Shown here piece after piece: positions 1 to 9,145 of a stretch of DNA of 64,000 nt. Source of the DNA: Psychrobacillus lasiicapitis (lineage in GTDB: Bacteria; Bacillota; Bacilli; Bacillales_A; Planococcaceae); NCBI RefSeq assembly GCF_006861795.1, contig NZ_VDGH01000002.1, positions 372,001-436,000 on the forward strand. Direction: 5' to 3'. The notes below the pieces were generated by a model. That model saw only the letters and a program-made list of their open reading frames with translations, was not told the DNA's origin and did no database searches. The position numbers and the translations under genes were made by a program. How positions within the stretch are numbered: the first letter of the stretch is position 1; every line of letters starts with the position of its first letter.

Positions 1-26
1 ATGACAATTGAATAGGAGAGATGGAA

Positions 27-356
27 ATGATTGAAAAAACAACTCGTATGAATTTTTTATTCGATTTCTATCAAGCTCTATTAACCGATAAACAAAGAAG
101 CTATATGCAGCTTTATTATTTAGATGATTTATCACTTGGAGAAATAGCAGAGGAATATGATATTTCGAGACAAGCAGTTTATGATAATATTCGGAGAACA
201 GAGGCAATGCTAGAAGAATATGAAGAGAAGCTTAATCTGTTTACGAAATTTGAAAAACGGCAAGAAACGATTGATGAGCTATTGCTAGTAGTAAAAGATC
301 AATCATCTGAAGAAACACTGATTCAACTCATTAATCAATTAAAAGAATGGGATTAG
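27..356 (+). CDS. ylxM: YlxM, putative helix-turn-helix partner of the SRP pathway
   Basis: This is a 109-residue protein of the UPF0122/YlxM family, always found just upstream of ffh and thought to modulate the signal recognition particle. A sigma-70 region-4-like helix-turn-helix is visible at about residues 25-60 ([20 protein letters not shown]), followed by a charged helical tail. An ATG at 21 is possible, but it abuts the GGAGAG Shine-Dalgarno. The in-frame ATG at 27 has normal spacing and gives the family N-terminus MIEKTTRMN. The gene ends 12 bases before ffh, so the two are co-transcribed. The regulatory role is known only by family; the identification is firm. Confidence 0.92.
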   Translation: MIEKTTRMNFLFDFYQALLTDKQRSYMQLYYLDDLSLGEIAEEYDISRQAVYDNIRRTEAMLEEYEEKLNLFTKFEKRQETIDELLLVVKDQSSEETLIQLINQLKEWD

Positions 357-368
357 GAGGCGGCGTGC

Positions 369-1724
369 ATGGCATTTGAAGGATTAGCTGAGCGACTCCA
401 AGGGACGCTTCAGAAAATCAAAGGCAAAGGAAAAATTTCTGAAGCAGATGTAAAAGAAATGATGAAAGATGTAAGACGTGCGTTAATCGAAGCGGATGTT
501 AACTTAAAAGTCGTAAAAGAATTCGTCAAAAATGTATCCGAACGAGCAGTTGGTCAAGAAGTGATGAAAAGTTTAACTCCTGGCCAGCATGTCATTAAAA
601 TCGTTAAAGATGAACTAACGGAGTTAATGGGTGGGGAGCAAAGTCAGATTTCTTTTGCAACGAGACCTCCGACTGTCATTATGATGGTTGGGCTTCAAGG
701 TGCAGGTAAAACCACTACTACTGGGAAGTTAGCAAACGTACTGCGCAAAAAATACAACAAAAAGCCTTTACTTGTGGCCGCAGATATTTATCGACCGGCT
801 GCAATAAAACAGCTAGAAACGCTTGGGAAACAGTTATCTTTACCGGTTTTTGCATTAGGGACAGATGTTTCGCCTGTAGAAATTGTCAAACAGGCACTTG
901 AACATGCAAAAGAAGAGCATCATGATGTTGTAATGATTGATACAGCAGGTCGACTTCATATTGACGAAACGCTTATGCAGGAGTTAAAAGACATTCGTGC
1001 CATAAAAGAACCAGACGAAATCTTCTTGGTTGTCGATGCGATGACGGGGCAAGACGCAGTCAATGTTGCGAATAATTTTAACGAAACGCTTGGCATCACA
1101 GGTGTTCTCTTAACGAAACTGGATGGGGATACTCGTGGTGGTGCGGCTTTATCTATTCGTTCTGTAACGCAAAAGCCTATTAAATTTGTCGGGATGGGCG
1201 AAAAGATGGATGCTTTAGAAGCCTTCCACCCTGAACGTATGGCTTCTCGTATTTTAGGTATGGGAGATATGATGTCTCTTATCGAAAAAGCGCAAGCAAA
1301 TGTAGACGAAGAAAAAGCGAAGGAATTAGAAGAAAAATTCCGTACGCAGTCTTTTACATTTGATGACTTTTTGGAGCAACTTAGCCAAGTTAAACAAATG
1401 GGACCATTAGATGAAATTCTGAAGATGCTACCAGGAGCAGGTAAGATTAAAGGGTTGGAAAATGCGAAAGTCGATGAAAAGCAAATGGATCGTGTAGAAG
1501 CCATTATTTACTCGATGACGGCAAAAGAAAAAACAACCCCTGAAATTATCAACGGTCCAAGAAAAAAACGAATTGCCAAAGGATCTGGAACATCGATTCA
1601 AGATGTAAACAGATTATTGAAGCAATTTGAAGACATGAAAAAAATGATGAAACAAATGACGAACATGCAACAAAAAGGAAAGAAAAAGATGAGAATGCCT
1701 GGTTTAGACTCACTTTTTAAGTAA
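369..1724 (+). CDS. ffh: Ffh, signal recognition particle GTPase (SRP54)
   Basis: This is the protein component of the signal recognition particle. It binds 4.5S/scRNA and signal peptides and docks with FtsY at the membrane. At 451 residues it has the normal length. Order seen: N domain (1-90), G domain with P-loop GLQGAGKTTTTGKL (about 107-120), DTAGRLH (about 191) and TKLDGDTRGG (about 249), then a methionine-rich M domain ending in MKKMMKQMTNMQ. The Shine-Dalgarno AGGAGG lies 7 bases ahead of the ATG. It is co-transcribed with ylxM. The reverse-strand open frame inside it is a shadow. Confidence 0.99.
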   Translation: MAFEGLAERLQGTLQKIKGKGKISEADVKEMMKDVRRALIEADVNLKVVKEFVKNVSERAVGQEVMKSLTPGQHVIKIVKDELTELMGGEQSQISFATRPPTVIMMVGLQGAGKTTTTGKLANVLRKKYNKKPLLVAADIYRPAAIKQLETLGKQLSLPVFALGTDVSPVEIVKQALEHAKEEHHDVVMIDTAGRLHIDETLMQELKDIRAIKEPDEIFLVVDAMTGQDAVNVANNFNETLGITGVLLTKLDGDTRGGAALSIRSVTQKPIKFVGMGEKMDALEAFHPERMASRILGMGDMMSLIEKAQANVDEEKAKELEEKFRTQSFTFDDFLEQLSQVKQMGPLDEILKMLPGAGKIKGLENAKVDEKQMDRVEAIIYSMTAKEKTTPEIINGPRKKRIAKGSGTSIQDVNRLLKQFEDMKKMMKQMTNMQQKGKKKMRMPGLDSLFK

Positions 1725-1761
1725 AATTTCTAGAAAAAAATAAGGTGTTAAGAAAAAACAC

Positions 1762-2100
<339 letters not shown>

Positions 2101-2114
2101 TCGGAGGGGACAAT

Positions 2115-2348
2115 GTGAAGCAGCTGATCGAGGCAATCGTTAAACCATTAGTTGATTATCCTGATAAAGTTCAAGTTGAAGAAGAGGAGAATGTAAACCG
2201 TATAGTTTATAAACTTTCTGTTCATCCTGAAGATATGGGGAAAGTAATTGGCAAACAAGGGCGAGTAGCAAAAGCCATTCGCACTATTGTTTACTCAGCA
2301 GCAGGCAGTCACCAAAAGAAAAAAACATATGTCGACATTCAAGATTAA
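2115..2348 (+). CDS. khpA: KhpA (YlqC), KH-domain RNA-binding protein
   Basis: This is a 77-residue single KH domain protein. The RNA-binding GxxG loop is visible as GKQG in MGKVIGKQGRVAKAIRT (about residues 42-58). In other Firmicutes KhpA dimerises with KhpB and affects cell division and RNA metabolism. It starts with GTG at 2115, 6 bases after CGGAGGGG; the overlapping ATG is followed by TGA. A strong terminator follows directly. In B. subtilis ylqD comes next; here it is absent. Confidence 0.95.
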   Translation: MKQLIEAIVKPLVDYPDKVQVEEEENVNRIVYKLSVHPEDMGKVIGKQGRVAKAIRTIVYSAAGSHQKKKTYVDIQD

Positions 2349-2375
2349 GGGAGAACACTTTGTTCTTCCTTTTTT
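2349..2375 (+). terminator. Rho-independent terminator after khpA
   Basis: An 8-bp stem GGGAGAAC/GTTCTTCC (one G-U pair) with loop ACTTT is followed by six T. It immediately follows the khpA stop codon. Confidence 0.85.
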
Positions 2376-2378
2376 GAT

Positions 2379-2433
2379 AGATCCAGCTCTAGCGCCTTGC
2401 CTGTCGGGGCAGACATAGGCACTTGCGCTTTTA
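2379..2433. repeat. Truncated copy of a dispersed intergenic repeat
   Basis: The segment around 2395-2432 (TTGCCTGTCGGGGCAGAC, then TAGGCACTTGCGC) matches the end of the longer repeat near 61386-61420 (TTGCCCGTCGGAGCAGAC, then TAGGTGCTTGCGC). It is GC-rich and non-coding, and fills the position held by ylqD in B. subtilis. Confidence 0.75.
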
Positions 2434-2452
2434 TGATAGGAGGTAATTATAG

Positions 2453-2968
2453 ATGGAATGGTTTAATGTTGGTAAAATTGTAAACACGCATGGTATTTGG
2501 GGAGAAGTTCGTGTTATTTCAACTACTGACTTTGCAGATGAACGCTATGAAGTAGGAAGCGAGCTTGGACTTTATAAAGCGGATGGATCTAAACCGATTA
2601 TCGTCAAAGTGGCTAGTCATCGTAAGCACAAAAACTTTGATTTATTGACATTTGAAGGTTATACATTATTAAAAGATGTAGAAGCTTTCAGAGATGCTGT
2701 ATTGAAAGTATCGGAGAAGTATCTTTCAGATTTAGAAGAGAATGAATTTTATTACCATGAAATTATTGGCTGCTCGGTTGAATCATTGGAAGGTGAGGCA
2801 ATCGGAACAGTTACAGAAATTATTCAAACCGGTGCTAATGACGTTTGGGCAGTTCAACCTGTAAAAGGGAAAACCCATTATATTCCGTATATCGAGGATG
2901 TTGTGAAAACGGTCGATATTGCGAATAAGAAAATTACGATTGACGTGTTGGATGGTTTATTATCATGA
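2453..2968 (+). CDS. rimM: RimM, 16S rRNA processing protein
   Basis: This is a 171-residue 30S maturation factor that binds uS19 and helps form the 16S 3' domain head. It starts [19 protein letters not shown], typical of the RimM N-terminal beta-barrel. A C-terminal PRC barrel is seen with [14 protein letters not shown] (about residues 140-155). A strong AGGAGG lies 9 bases ahead of the ATG. Its stop overlaps the trmD start (ATGATGA), so the two are translationally coupled. It lies behind the khpA terminator, with no clear promoter of its own. Confidence 0.97.
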   Translation: MEWFNVGKIVNTHGIWGEVRVISTTDFADERYEVGSELGLYKADGSKPIIVKVASHRKHKNFDLLTFEGYTLLKDVEAFRDAVLKVSEKYLSDLEENEFYYHEIIGCSVESLEGEAIGTVTEIIQTGANDVWAVQPVKGKTHYIPYIEDVVKTVDIANKKITIDVLDGLLS

Positions 2969-3702
2969 TGAACATTCATATTCTTTCGCTTTTTCCGGAA
3001 ATGTTTACGGGGGTTTTTAATTCCTCTATTTTGAAAAAAGCGCAGGAAAAAGAAGAAGTTACGATTAATGTAGTTAATTTTCGAGAGTTTGCAGGAAACA
3101 AGCATCACCAAGTAGATGATTATCCATATGGTGGCGGAGCCGGGATGGTGTTAAAGCCAGAACCCATTTTTAATGCGGTAGAGTCGCTTGTTCAACATTC
3201 GGAACATAAACGACGTATTATTCTTCTTTGCCCTCAAGGCGAGCGATTTACGCAGCAAAAAGCAGAAGAACTTGCAAAAGAAGAGGAACTTATCTTCATT
3301 TGTGGTCATTATGAAGGCTATGATGAACGTATACGAGAGCATTTAGTGACAGATGAGATTTCCATTGGAGATTTTGTGCTTACCGGTGGTGAGCTAGCTG
3401 CAATGACTGTGGTGGATAGTGTTGTAAGACTATTACCGAATGTACTTGGAAAAGCTGCCTCACATGAACAAGATTCTTTTTCGACTGGACTATTAGAGCA
3501 TCCGCATTATACCCGTCCGGTAGAATATCGCGGCTATAAAGTGCCAGATGTTTTGTTGTCAGGTAATCATGCGGCCATTGATAAATGGAGAAGAGAACAG
3601 TCGCTAAAACGAACGGTGGAAAGAAGACCAGATTTGTTAGACCAGGTTGAATTAAGTGACAAAGAAAAACAATTAATTAATGAATTAAAAAGCAAATTAT
3701 AA
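2965..3702 (+). CDS. trmD: TrmD, tRNA (guanine37-N1) methyltransferase
   Basis: This SPOUT-class enzyme uses SAM to methylate G37 of tRNAs, preventing frameshifting. It has 245 residues (244 if the second ATG at 2968 is used). Visible motifs are [14 protein letters not shown], the trefoil-knot loop [12 protein letters not shown] and [17 protein letters not shown], all in SAM-binding positions. It overlaps the end of rimM by 4 bases, as usual in Bacillales. Confidence 0.99.
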   Translation: MMNIHILSLFPEMFTGVFNSSILKKAQEKEEVTINVVNFREFAGNKHHQVDDYPYGGGAGMVLKPEPIFNAVESLVQHSEHKRRIILLCPQGERFTQQKAEELAKEEELIFICGHYEGYDERIREHLVTDEISIGDFVLTGGELAAMTVVDSVVRLLPNVLGKAASHEQDSFSTGLLEHPHYTRPVEYRGYKVPDVLLSGNHAAIDKWRREQSLKRTVERRPDLLDQVELSDKEKQLINELKSKL

Positions 3703-3731
3703 TTGCAAGTAACAACTAGTTATGATATATT
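3703..3731 (+). promoter_or_regulatory. Candidate sigma-A promoter for rplS
   Basis: TTGCAA (3703-3708), a 17-base spacer and TATATT (3726-3731) start right after the trmD stop codon. Transcription would begin near 3738, leaving a leader of about 86 bases. Confidence 0.65.
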
Positions 3732-3737
3732 CTATTA

Positions 3738-3823
3738 TGTACTTTTATGTAAAGTACTGATTTTGGGTGTTCCGCTGCAACAGTTAATGTGTGTAAGAGC
3801 ATTCTAGAGAAGGAGAGAAAATG
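3738..3823 (+). promoter_or_regulatory. Probable L19 leader (rplS 5' UTR)
   Basis: The roughly 86-base untranslated region before rplS begins with a 7-bp hairpin, GTACTTT/AAAGTAC (3739-3757), and continues with a GC-richer segment up to the Shine-Dalgarno. A cis-acting L19 leader RNA is described at this position in many Firmicutes. I infer membership from position, size and the hairpin; I could not score the family model. Confidence 0.5.
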
Positions 3824-4168
3824 ATGCAAAACATTATTGCAGAAATCACTAAAGAACAATTACGTACAGATCTTCCAACTTTCCGTCCTGGTGACACAGT
3901 TCGTGTACACGTTAAGGTAGTAGAGGGAACTCGTGAACGTATTCAAATGTACGAAGGTGTTGTAATTAAACGTCGTGGAGGCGGAATCAGCGAAACTTTC
4001 ACAGTTCGTAAAATTTCTTCTGGCGTTGGTGTTGAACGTACTTTCCCAGTACACACACCAAAAATTGCAAACTTAGAAGTTGTTCGTCGTGGTAAAGTTC
4101 GTCGTGCTAAATTGTACTACTTACGTGAACTACGCGGTAAAGCAGCTCGTATTAAAGAACGTCGCTAA
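3824..4168 (+). CDS. rplS: Ribosomal protein bL19
   Basis: This is a 114-residue 50S protein at the 30S-50S interface. Conserved segments [32 protein letters not shown] and the C-terminal [18 protein letters not shown] are present. Two tandem ATGs (3821 and 3824) could start it. The AAGGAGAG at 3810-3817 and the usual MQ start favour 3824. A strong terminator follows, making rplS a likely single-gene unit. Confidence 0.98.
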   Translation: MQNIIAEITKEQLRTDLPTFRPGDTVRVHVKVVEGTRERIQMYEGVVIKRRGGGISETFTVRKISSGVGVERTFPVHTPKIANLEVVRRGKVRRAKLYYLRELRGKAARIKERR

Positions 4169-4178
4169 TAGTAAAAGT

Positions 4179-4228
4179 AAATGTTGTAGTGAAGGTGATG
4201 CCACTTTTGCTACAACATTTTTGCTTTT
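4179..4228 (+). terminator. Rho-independent terminator after rplS
   Basis: The 11-bp perfect stem AAATGTTGTAG/CTACAACATTT (4179-4189 with 4210-4220) encloses a further small stem and is followed by a T-rich tail. Confidence 0.88.
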
Positions 4229-4251
4229 CAAAAGAAATGATGTCATTCTTT

Positions 4252-4280
4252 TTGCTTGAAACTAATTTTCCTTGTACAAT
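4252..4280 (+). promoter_or_regulatory. Candidate sigma-A promoter for lepB
   Basis: TTGCTT (4252-4257), a 17-base spacer and TACAAT (4275-4280) lie downstream of the rplS terminator and 28 bases ahead of lepB. Confidence 0.65.
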
Positions 4281-4308
4281 ATAGAGAGTGAATAAAGGAG
4301 GCAAATTG

Positions 4309-4869
4309 ATGGAACAAGTAAAAAAAGAAAAGAATGAATTATGGGAATGGTCGAAAGCTCTTTTGATCGCTTTTGGACTCGCAGCAATAATTCGTTTCTT
4401 TTTATTTACACCAATTGTAGTAGACGGAGAATCGATGATGCCTACTTTAAAAAATGGCGATCGTATGGTTGTTAACAAAATTGGATACATGATTGGCGGA
4501 CCAGATCGTTACGATATAGTAGTATTTCATGCACCAGAACAAAAGAATTATATTAAACGGGTGATTGGTTTACCTGGCGATCATGTAGAATTTAAAAATG
4601 ATCAATTATTTATTAATGGAAAAGAATTACCAGAACCATATTTAGAGCAGTATAAAAGCGAAATTACTGAAGGAACATTAACAGGTGACTTCACTTTAGA
4701 AGATATTACACAAGAGAATAAAATCCCTGAAGGATACATATTCGTTATGGGAGATAATCGTTTGTATAGTAAAGATAGCCGACATATTGGTCTAGTAGCG
4801 ATTGATGAAGTGATTGGAAACACGAACTTCGTATTTTGGCCTATGGATGATATTGGTTTTGTGAAGTAA
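4309..4869 (+). CDS. lepB: Type I signal peptidase (SipS/LepB family)
   Basis: This membrane serine protease removes signal peptides from exported preproteins. At 186 residues it has Gram-positive SipS size. Seen: a short cytoplasmic N-terminus, one membrane helix (about 17-36), the nucleophile Ser42 in DGESMMPTL, the general base Lys83 in [11 protein letters not shown] and the box E motif GDNR with SRHIG. The start is the ATG at 4309 behind AAAGGAGG, not the upstream GTG at 4288. B. subtilis has no signal peptidase gene at this place, although several other Bacillales do. Confidence 0.97.
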   Translation: MEQVKKEKNELWEWSKALLIAFGLAAIIRFFLFTPIVVDGESMMPTLKNGDRMVVNKIGYMIGGPDRYDIVVFHAPEQKNYIKRVIGLPGDHVEFKNDQLFINGKELPEPYLEQYKSEITEGTLTGDFTLEDITQENKIPEGYIFVMGDNRLYSKDSRHIGLVAIDEVIGNTNFVFWPMDDIGFVK

Positions 4870-4885
4870 AGAAGGTGGTACAAAA

Positions 4886-5737
4886 ATGACGATTCAATGG
4901 TTTCCTGGTCATATGGCCAAAGCGAGAAGAGAAGTAACGGAAAACTTAAAACTAGTGGATATCATTTTTGAATTAATAGATGCACGTTTACCGTTGTCTT
5001 CCAGAAATCCGATGATTGATGAAGTAGTTCATCAAAAAACGAGATTGCTTATCCTTAACAAAATGGATATGGCAGATGAAGCGCAAACAAAAAAATGGAT
5101 AGCTTATTTTGAGTCAAAAGGACATCCTGCTGTTGCGATAAACTCTTTAGAGGGAAAAGGTCTCCAAACGGTTTTTAAAGCCGCTAAAGAGCTTTTAAAG
5201 CCGAAATGGGATCGAATGAAAGACCGTGGCATTAAACCTCGTGCAATTCGAGCGATGATTGTTGGAATTCCGAATGTAGGGAAATCTACACTCATTAACC
5301 GATTTGCAAAGAAAAATATTGCTAGAACAGGTAATACACCCGGCGTAACAAAAAAACAACAATGGATCAAAGTGGAAAAAGAAATTGAATTACTCGATAC
5401 ACCAGGTATTCTTTGGCCAAAGTTTGAGGATCAACAAGTTGGATATAAGCTAGCACTTACTGGTGCGATAAAAGATGCGGTCATCAACATGGAAGATCTA
5501 GCTGTTTACGGGCTTCGTTTCCTACAGGAGCATTATCCAAAGCGTATGCAAGAACGATATCAGCTATCAGAGGTTAGCGAAGATTTAGTCGAAACGTTCG
5601 ACCATATAGGAAAGCTGCGGAGATGTTATGCAGGTGGCGGAGAAATAGATTACGATCAAGTGGCAGAGTTAATCGTTCGTGACGTACGTAGTCTCCATCT
5701 TGGTCGATTGACTTTCGATTTTGTAGAAGAATATTAA
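4886..5737 (+). CDS. rbgA: RbgA (YlqF), ribosome biogenesis GTPase
   Basis: This circularly permuted GTPase is needed for late 50S assembly (uL16 incorporation). G motifs appear in the permuted order G4-G1-G3: NKMD at 58-61, GIPNVGKS at 127-134 and DTPG at 171-174. The N-terminus [15 protein letters not shown] is typical. Its 283 residues match the family. It is probably transcribed from the lepB promoter, and a terminator follows. Confidence 0.98.
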   Translation: MTIQWFPGHMAKARREVTENLKLVDIIFELIDARLPLSSRNPMIDEVVHQKTRLLILNKMDMADEAQTKKWIAYFESKGHPAVAINSLEGKGLQTVFKAAKELLKPKWDRMKDRGIKPRAIRAMIVGIPNVGKSTLINRFAKKNIARTGNTPGVTKKQQWIKVEKEIELLDTPGILWPKFEDQQVGYKLALTGAIKDAVINMEDLAVYGLRFLQEHYPKRMQERYQLSEVSEDLVETFDHIGKLRRCYAGGGEIDYDQVAELIVRDVRSLHLGRLTFDFVEEY

Positions 5738-5747
5738 TGCGAAAAAT

Positions 5748-5787
5748 ACCCTTCTTGCCATATGGTAAAAAGGGTTTTCTTGTTTTG
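5748..5787 (+). terminator. Rho-independent terminator after rbgA
   Basis: ACCCTT pairs with AAGGGT, and inside it CCAT pairs with ATGG. The hairpin spans 5748-5777 and is followed by TTTTCTTGTTTT. Confidence 0.82.
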
Positions 5788-5820
5788 GGGATGTAATAAA
5801 ATTTATGATATAAGACAGTT

Positions 5821-6406
5821 TAGGGAAACTGCGCGGTAAAGAGATACGGCAAAGGTAATTGATTTCCGCTCCAGGCGGACGCTTTCCGCGGGGCGGGCGG
5901 TGAGCCTCCTCGTCGCACGCTCCTGCGGGGTCTCACCTGTCCCGCTGATCCCGCAGGTGTCGCCGCCTTGCGCTTCAATCAATAGAACTTGCTGACTAAT
6001 CCATAATTAAATGCAAAAAAGCTCTTTAATTTAGTTACCACTGTCAAGCTGTTTCTTATTTAAAATAATTTTATGTACAGTATAAATTATAGGGAAGGTT
6101 GTTATTAGCCATTCAAGCAATGGGTCCCAACAATCGCTAGATAGTATATCTTTTCAACTAATCAAAGGTTTTCACCCATAGAAAATGCAACATAGTACTA
6201 AATTTAGTGTCTCATTATGGAGTAAATAGCATACTCTATTGGATTGTAGCGAAGGGGTGGCGACTCCGACGGGAACAGTACGAGCTGAAAGCCCCGCAGG
6301 AGCGAGAGCTCCGAGGAGATTGAAGCCGTGCCCGTGGAAAGCGTCCGCCCCGTAGCGGAAATCCCAGTGGCTACTTCATTCAACTCACTGCCGCGCAGTT
6401 TCCCTA
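5821..6406. mobile_element. Composite terminal-inverted-repeat element, copy 1 (non-autonomous, MITE-like)
   Basis: This is a 586-bp non-coding block in the 783-bp rbgA-rnhB gap. It is bounded by a perfect 16-bp inverted repeat: TAGGGAAACTGCGCGG at 5821-5836 and its complement at 6391-6406. It has two GC-rich arms, one at 5860-5990 (GGCGGACGCTTTCCGC core) and another at 6235-6380, around an AT-rich centre. The second copy (47998-48451) carries the same arms in the opposite order and orientation, about 130 bp shorter in the middle. No transposase gene is present, and the short open frames inside are not credible. Mobility is inferred from structure only. Confidence 0.75.
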
Positions 6407-6516
6407 TAATGTGATATATAGATTCCAATTAGTTAGAAAAAAAGAAAATATGTAAGCACTTTTTTAATTAATCGATAAATCAACCGATACATAATAGTAA
6501 GCAAGAGAAAGTAGAT

Positions 6517-7293
6517 GTGAATATGTTAAGTTTGAAAGAGATGAAAGAGAAATTAGAGCATGCAACCGGTTCAGAAACTTGGTTTACGGAGCTAGAAAAT
6601 GATACTAGAGTAGGTGCACAGAAATTAATTAGTAGTTGGAAAAGAAAGCAGCAAAAGTTACTGCTAGAAAAACAAGCGCATGATGAAAAGATATTATTTG
6701 ATCGCAGTTTTTGTGCAAACGAACTTGATTTAGTAGCTGGAGTAGACGAAGCGGGCAGGGGACCATTAGCGGGACCTGTAGTAACAGCAGCTGTCATTTT
6801 AAATACACAAGCTGAAGAATTGATTGGCTTAAACGATTCTAAGCAACTTTCCAAAATAAAACGCAATGAACTAGCAACCATTATTAAAAACAATGCAATC
6901 AGTTATTTTATTCATTTTCAACCGGTTGAAAAAATTGATGAATTAAATATTTACGAGGCAACAAAACAGTCCATGACTGAATCGGTCCTTCATTTACATA
7001 AACGTCCCTCTGTAGTACTTGTAGACGCTATGAAGCTACCAATTGATATAGAGACACACTCTATCATTAAGGGGGATGCGCAAAGTTTAGCGATTGCGGC
7101 GGCATCGATACTTGCTAAAACAGCCAGAGACGAGTATATGGATCAACTACATGAAACGTTTCCACTTTATTTATTTAACAAACACGCAGGATATGGAACG
7201 AAAGAACATGTGGAGATGATTAAACAATATGGGCCAACTGAGCATCATCGAAAAACGTTTGAACCGATCAAGTCTATTTTAAAAATGAGGTGA
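6517..7293 (+). CDS. rnhB: Ribonuclease HII
   Basis: This enzyme removes RNA from RNA-DNA hybrids and misincorporated ribonucleotides. It has 258 residues, including the Bacillus-type N-terminal extension. The catalytic acidic set is visible: Asp77 and Glu78 in GVDEAGRGPLAGP, Asp170 in LVDAMKLP and Asp187 in IIKGDAQS. The GTG at 6517 gives MNMLSLKEMKEKL, matching the family start, though the Shine-Dalgarno (AGAGAAAG) is weak. It lies just downstream of the composite repeat element. Confidence 0.95.
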   Translation: MNMLSLKEMKEKLEHATGSETWFTELENDTRVGAQKLISSWKRKQQKLLLEKQAHDEKILFDRSFCANELDLVAGVDEAGRGPLAGPVVTAAVILNTQAEELIGLNDSKQLSKIKRNELATIIKNNAISYFIHFQPVEKIDELNIYEATKQSMTESVLHLHKRPSVVLVDAMKLPIDIETHSIIKGDAQSLAIAAASILAKTARDEYMDQLHETFPLYLFNKHAGYGTKEHVEMIKQYGPTEHHRKTFEPIKSILKMR

Positions 7294-7297
7294 ATAT

Positions 7298-9145
7298 ATG
7301 ACATCTCCATTTTTTTCAACTATTGGAGCACAGTCAACCCAGGCCGTTACAGCTAGTAAACAAATGCCGATGAAAGAAGGGCAAGTTGTACACGGAGTGA
7401 TAAAAAAACTATATCCAAATCAAACGGCAGAGGTGCAAATAGGCAATCAAAAAGTCATTGCAAAGCTAGAAACACCTTTAAAAGCAGGAGATGCTCATTT
7501 TTTTCAAGTATCTAAAGCATCTCCCGAAGTACAGCTAAAAGTAGTGACCGGTCCATTAACTGGAGGTAATACTTTAGCTCAACAAGCGACCCAATTATTG
7601 CAGGCGATGAATTTAACGAAAACGAATGAAATGCAAGCGGTGACTCAATTTTTCTTGAAAGAGCAGTTGCCTATTTCGAAAGAATTATTAATACAAGCAG
7701 AACAGCTATTAAAGCAGCTGCCACCAGGGACGTCGATAAAGGCTGCGTTGGAAGGTATTCAAAAAATGACAGAGTTAAAGCTGCCTTTGACAACAAGTCT
7801 GTTGGAGGCCGTTTTGAGTGGGAAATCCACAAGGGGGCTTCAGTCCTCCATTGAAAGCTTCAAACTCGCTTTGCTACAAGATTCAACTATTTCACAGGCT
7901 GTAAAAACTGATATGCAGCAAAGCCTACAAAAAATTGCAGAGCCTTTTCGTTTACCAGTAGCAGGTGCGATTATCGGAAAGCAATTAGAGACACTTCAAA
8001 ATCAGCAAACAAGTATTTCGAAGAGATTACCGATTTTACAAACATTAAAAGAAGCGGGAGTTTTACCAGCAGTGGCTTCCCTATCAAACCCAACACCAAT
8101 ACTTAGCCAGCCTTCTTTACCAAATTCTGCGGGTCAATGGATGACAAAATTAGTACAAGCTGCCCCAACTGAAAAAGGAGTACTGAAGGAACAGCTCCGT
8201 AACTGGATAAATGCACAGCCTTTATTGATAGCAGGGCAAAAAGAACAAGTATTGTCTCTAATAAAAGAAAATAGCGAAGCTCAACCAATCCAAAACGCGC
8301 TTGTTAAAGCATTTGCAGAACAAAGTGGGCAAGCTATTTTTCAGAAAGATACAAATGGTTTAACTGCTAAAGAACATTTAGTTACGTTACTAGGCAAAGG
8401 ACAGACGGTGGAAACTGTTAATCAAATTTTACACCAGGTAAATATGCTGGTGAAAAGTAACTCTAATAGTTTTAACTCGCAATCGATGATGGAGTCCGAG
8501 CAAGCAGCACTAAAACAATTGGATGGAAAAGCTTTTGAGCATGCATTGAAAGAAGTGTTAAAATCACTTGGGTTTAGTTATGAAGCAAAACTAGGAACTA
8601 ACAGCGAAGAAATAAGAAATATAGCACACCAGTTAAAACCTCAATTAGTGGAGCTAGTGCAAAATCACGCGATCGCTGCATCTCTTAGAGAGAGTGCGGA
8701 AATGTTACTAGGTCGAATGAATGGTTTGCAAATTTTGTCGGGAGAAAGTGGCCCTCAACATCAACTGCTCATGCAAGTGCCTTTAGAATTTTTTGGAAAG
8801 AAAATGGATGCGACGCTCGAATGGAATGGACGAATGAAAGAAGACGGTAAAATAGACTCTGATTTTGCGAGGATTATGTTTTATTTAAAATTGGAAACAT
8901 TGGATGAGACAGTAGTAGATATGCAAGTGCAAAATAGGATTGTAACCATTAATGTTTACAATAACGATGCGCAGCTGCAGCACATTGCCAATACATTTAA
9001 AAATGCTTTAAAAGATGGCCTGTCATCGGTGGGGTACACATTATCTGGTGTATTTATGAAAACATTCGAAGAACAAAAGCTTGCATCAAAGATCCAGTCA
9101 AAAGGAGCTTCGAAACAATCGCAAGGAGTAGATATACGAATATGA
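7298..9145 (+). CDS. ylqG: YlqG, large protein with FliK-like C-terminal hook-length domain
   Basis: This 615-residue, glutamine- and alanine-rich protein matches B. subtilis YlqG by position and sequence. The N-terminal part (1-85) is compact, the middle is helical and low-complexity, and residues about 495-600 (LLMQVPLEFFGKKM onward) resemble the C-terminal domain of flagellar hook-length protein FliK. Its start codon follows GAGGTG right after rnhB. It overlaps ylqH by 4 bases. Function is unknown. Pairing a FliK-like with an FlhB-tail-like protein suggests a role tied to flagellar or type III export; that is inference. Confidence 0.8.
   Translation: MTSPFFSTIGAQSTQAVTASKQMPMKEGQVVHGVIKKLYPNQTAEVQIGNQKVIAKLETPLKAGDAHFFQVSKASPEVQLKVVTGPLTGGNTLAQQATQLLQAMNLTKTNEMQAVTQFFLKEQLPISKELLIQAEQLLKQLPPGTSIKAALEGIQKMTELKLPLTTSLLEAVLSGKSTRGLQSSIESFKLALLQDSTISQAVKTDMQQSLQKIAEPFRLPVAGAIIGKQLETLQNQQTSISKRLPILQTLKEAGVLPAVASLSNPTPILSQPSLPNSAGQWMTKLVQAAPTEKGVLKEQLRNWINAQPLLIAGQKEQVLSLIKENSEAQPIQNALVKAFAEQSGQAIFQKDTNGLTAKEHLVTLLGKGQTVETVNQILHQVNMLVKSNSNSFNSQSMMESEQAALKQLDGKAFEHALKEVLKSLGFSYEAKLGTNSEEIRNIAHQLKPQLVELVQNHAIAASLRESAEMLLGRMNGLQILSGESGPQHQLLMQVPLEFFGKKMDATLEWNGRMKEDGKIDSDFARIMFYLKLETLDETVVDMQVQNRIVTINVYNNDAQLQHIANTFKNALKDGLSSVGYTLSGVFMKTFEEQKLASKIQSKGASKQSQGVDIRI

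Noticed and set aside
1-15. Possible end of the upstream gene (ATGACAATTGAATAG)
   Set aside because: The frame cannot be fixed from 15 bases. ftsY is expected there by synteny, but nothing in the sequence proves it.
956-1504. 182-codon reverse-strand frame inside ffh
   Set aside because: It lies fully antisense to a well-conserved gene, has a serine-rich shadow composition and no ribosome site.
6204-6428. 74-codon reverse frame resembling the 87-codon frame at 47982-48245
   Set aside because: Their similarity is real but comes from the shared composite repeat. The frames differ in both ends, cross the inverted repeat and lack ribosome sites.
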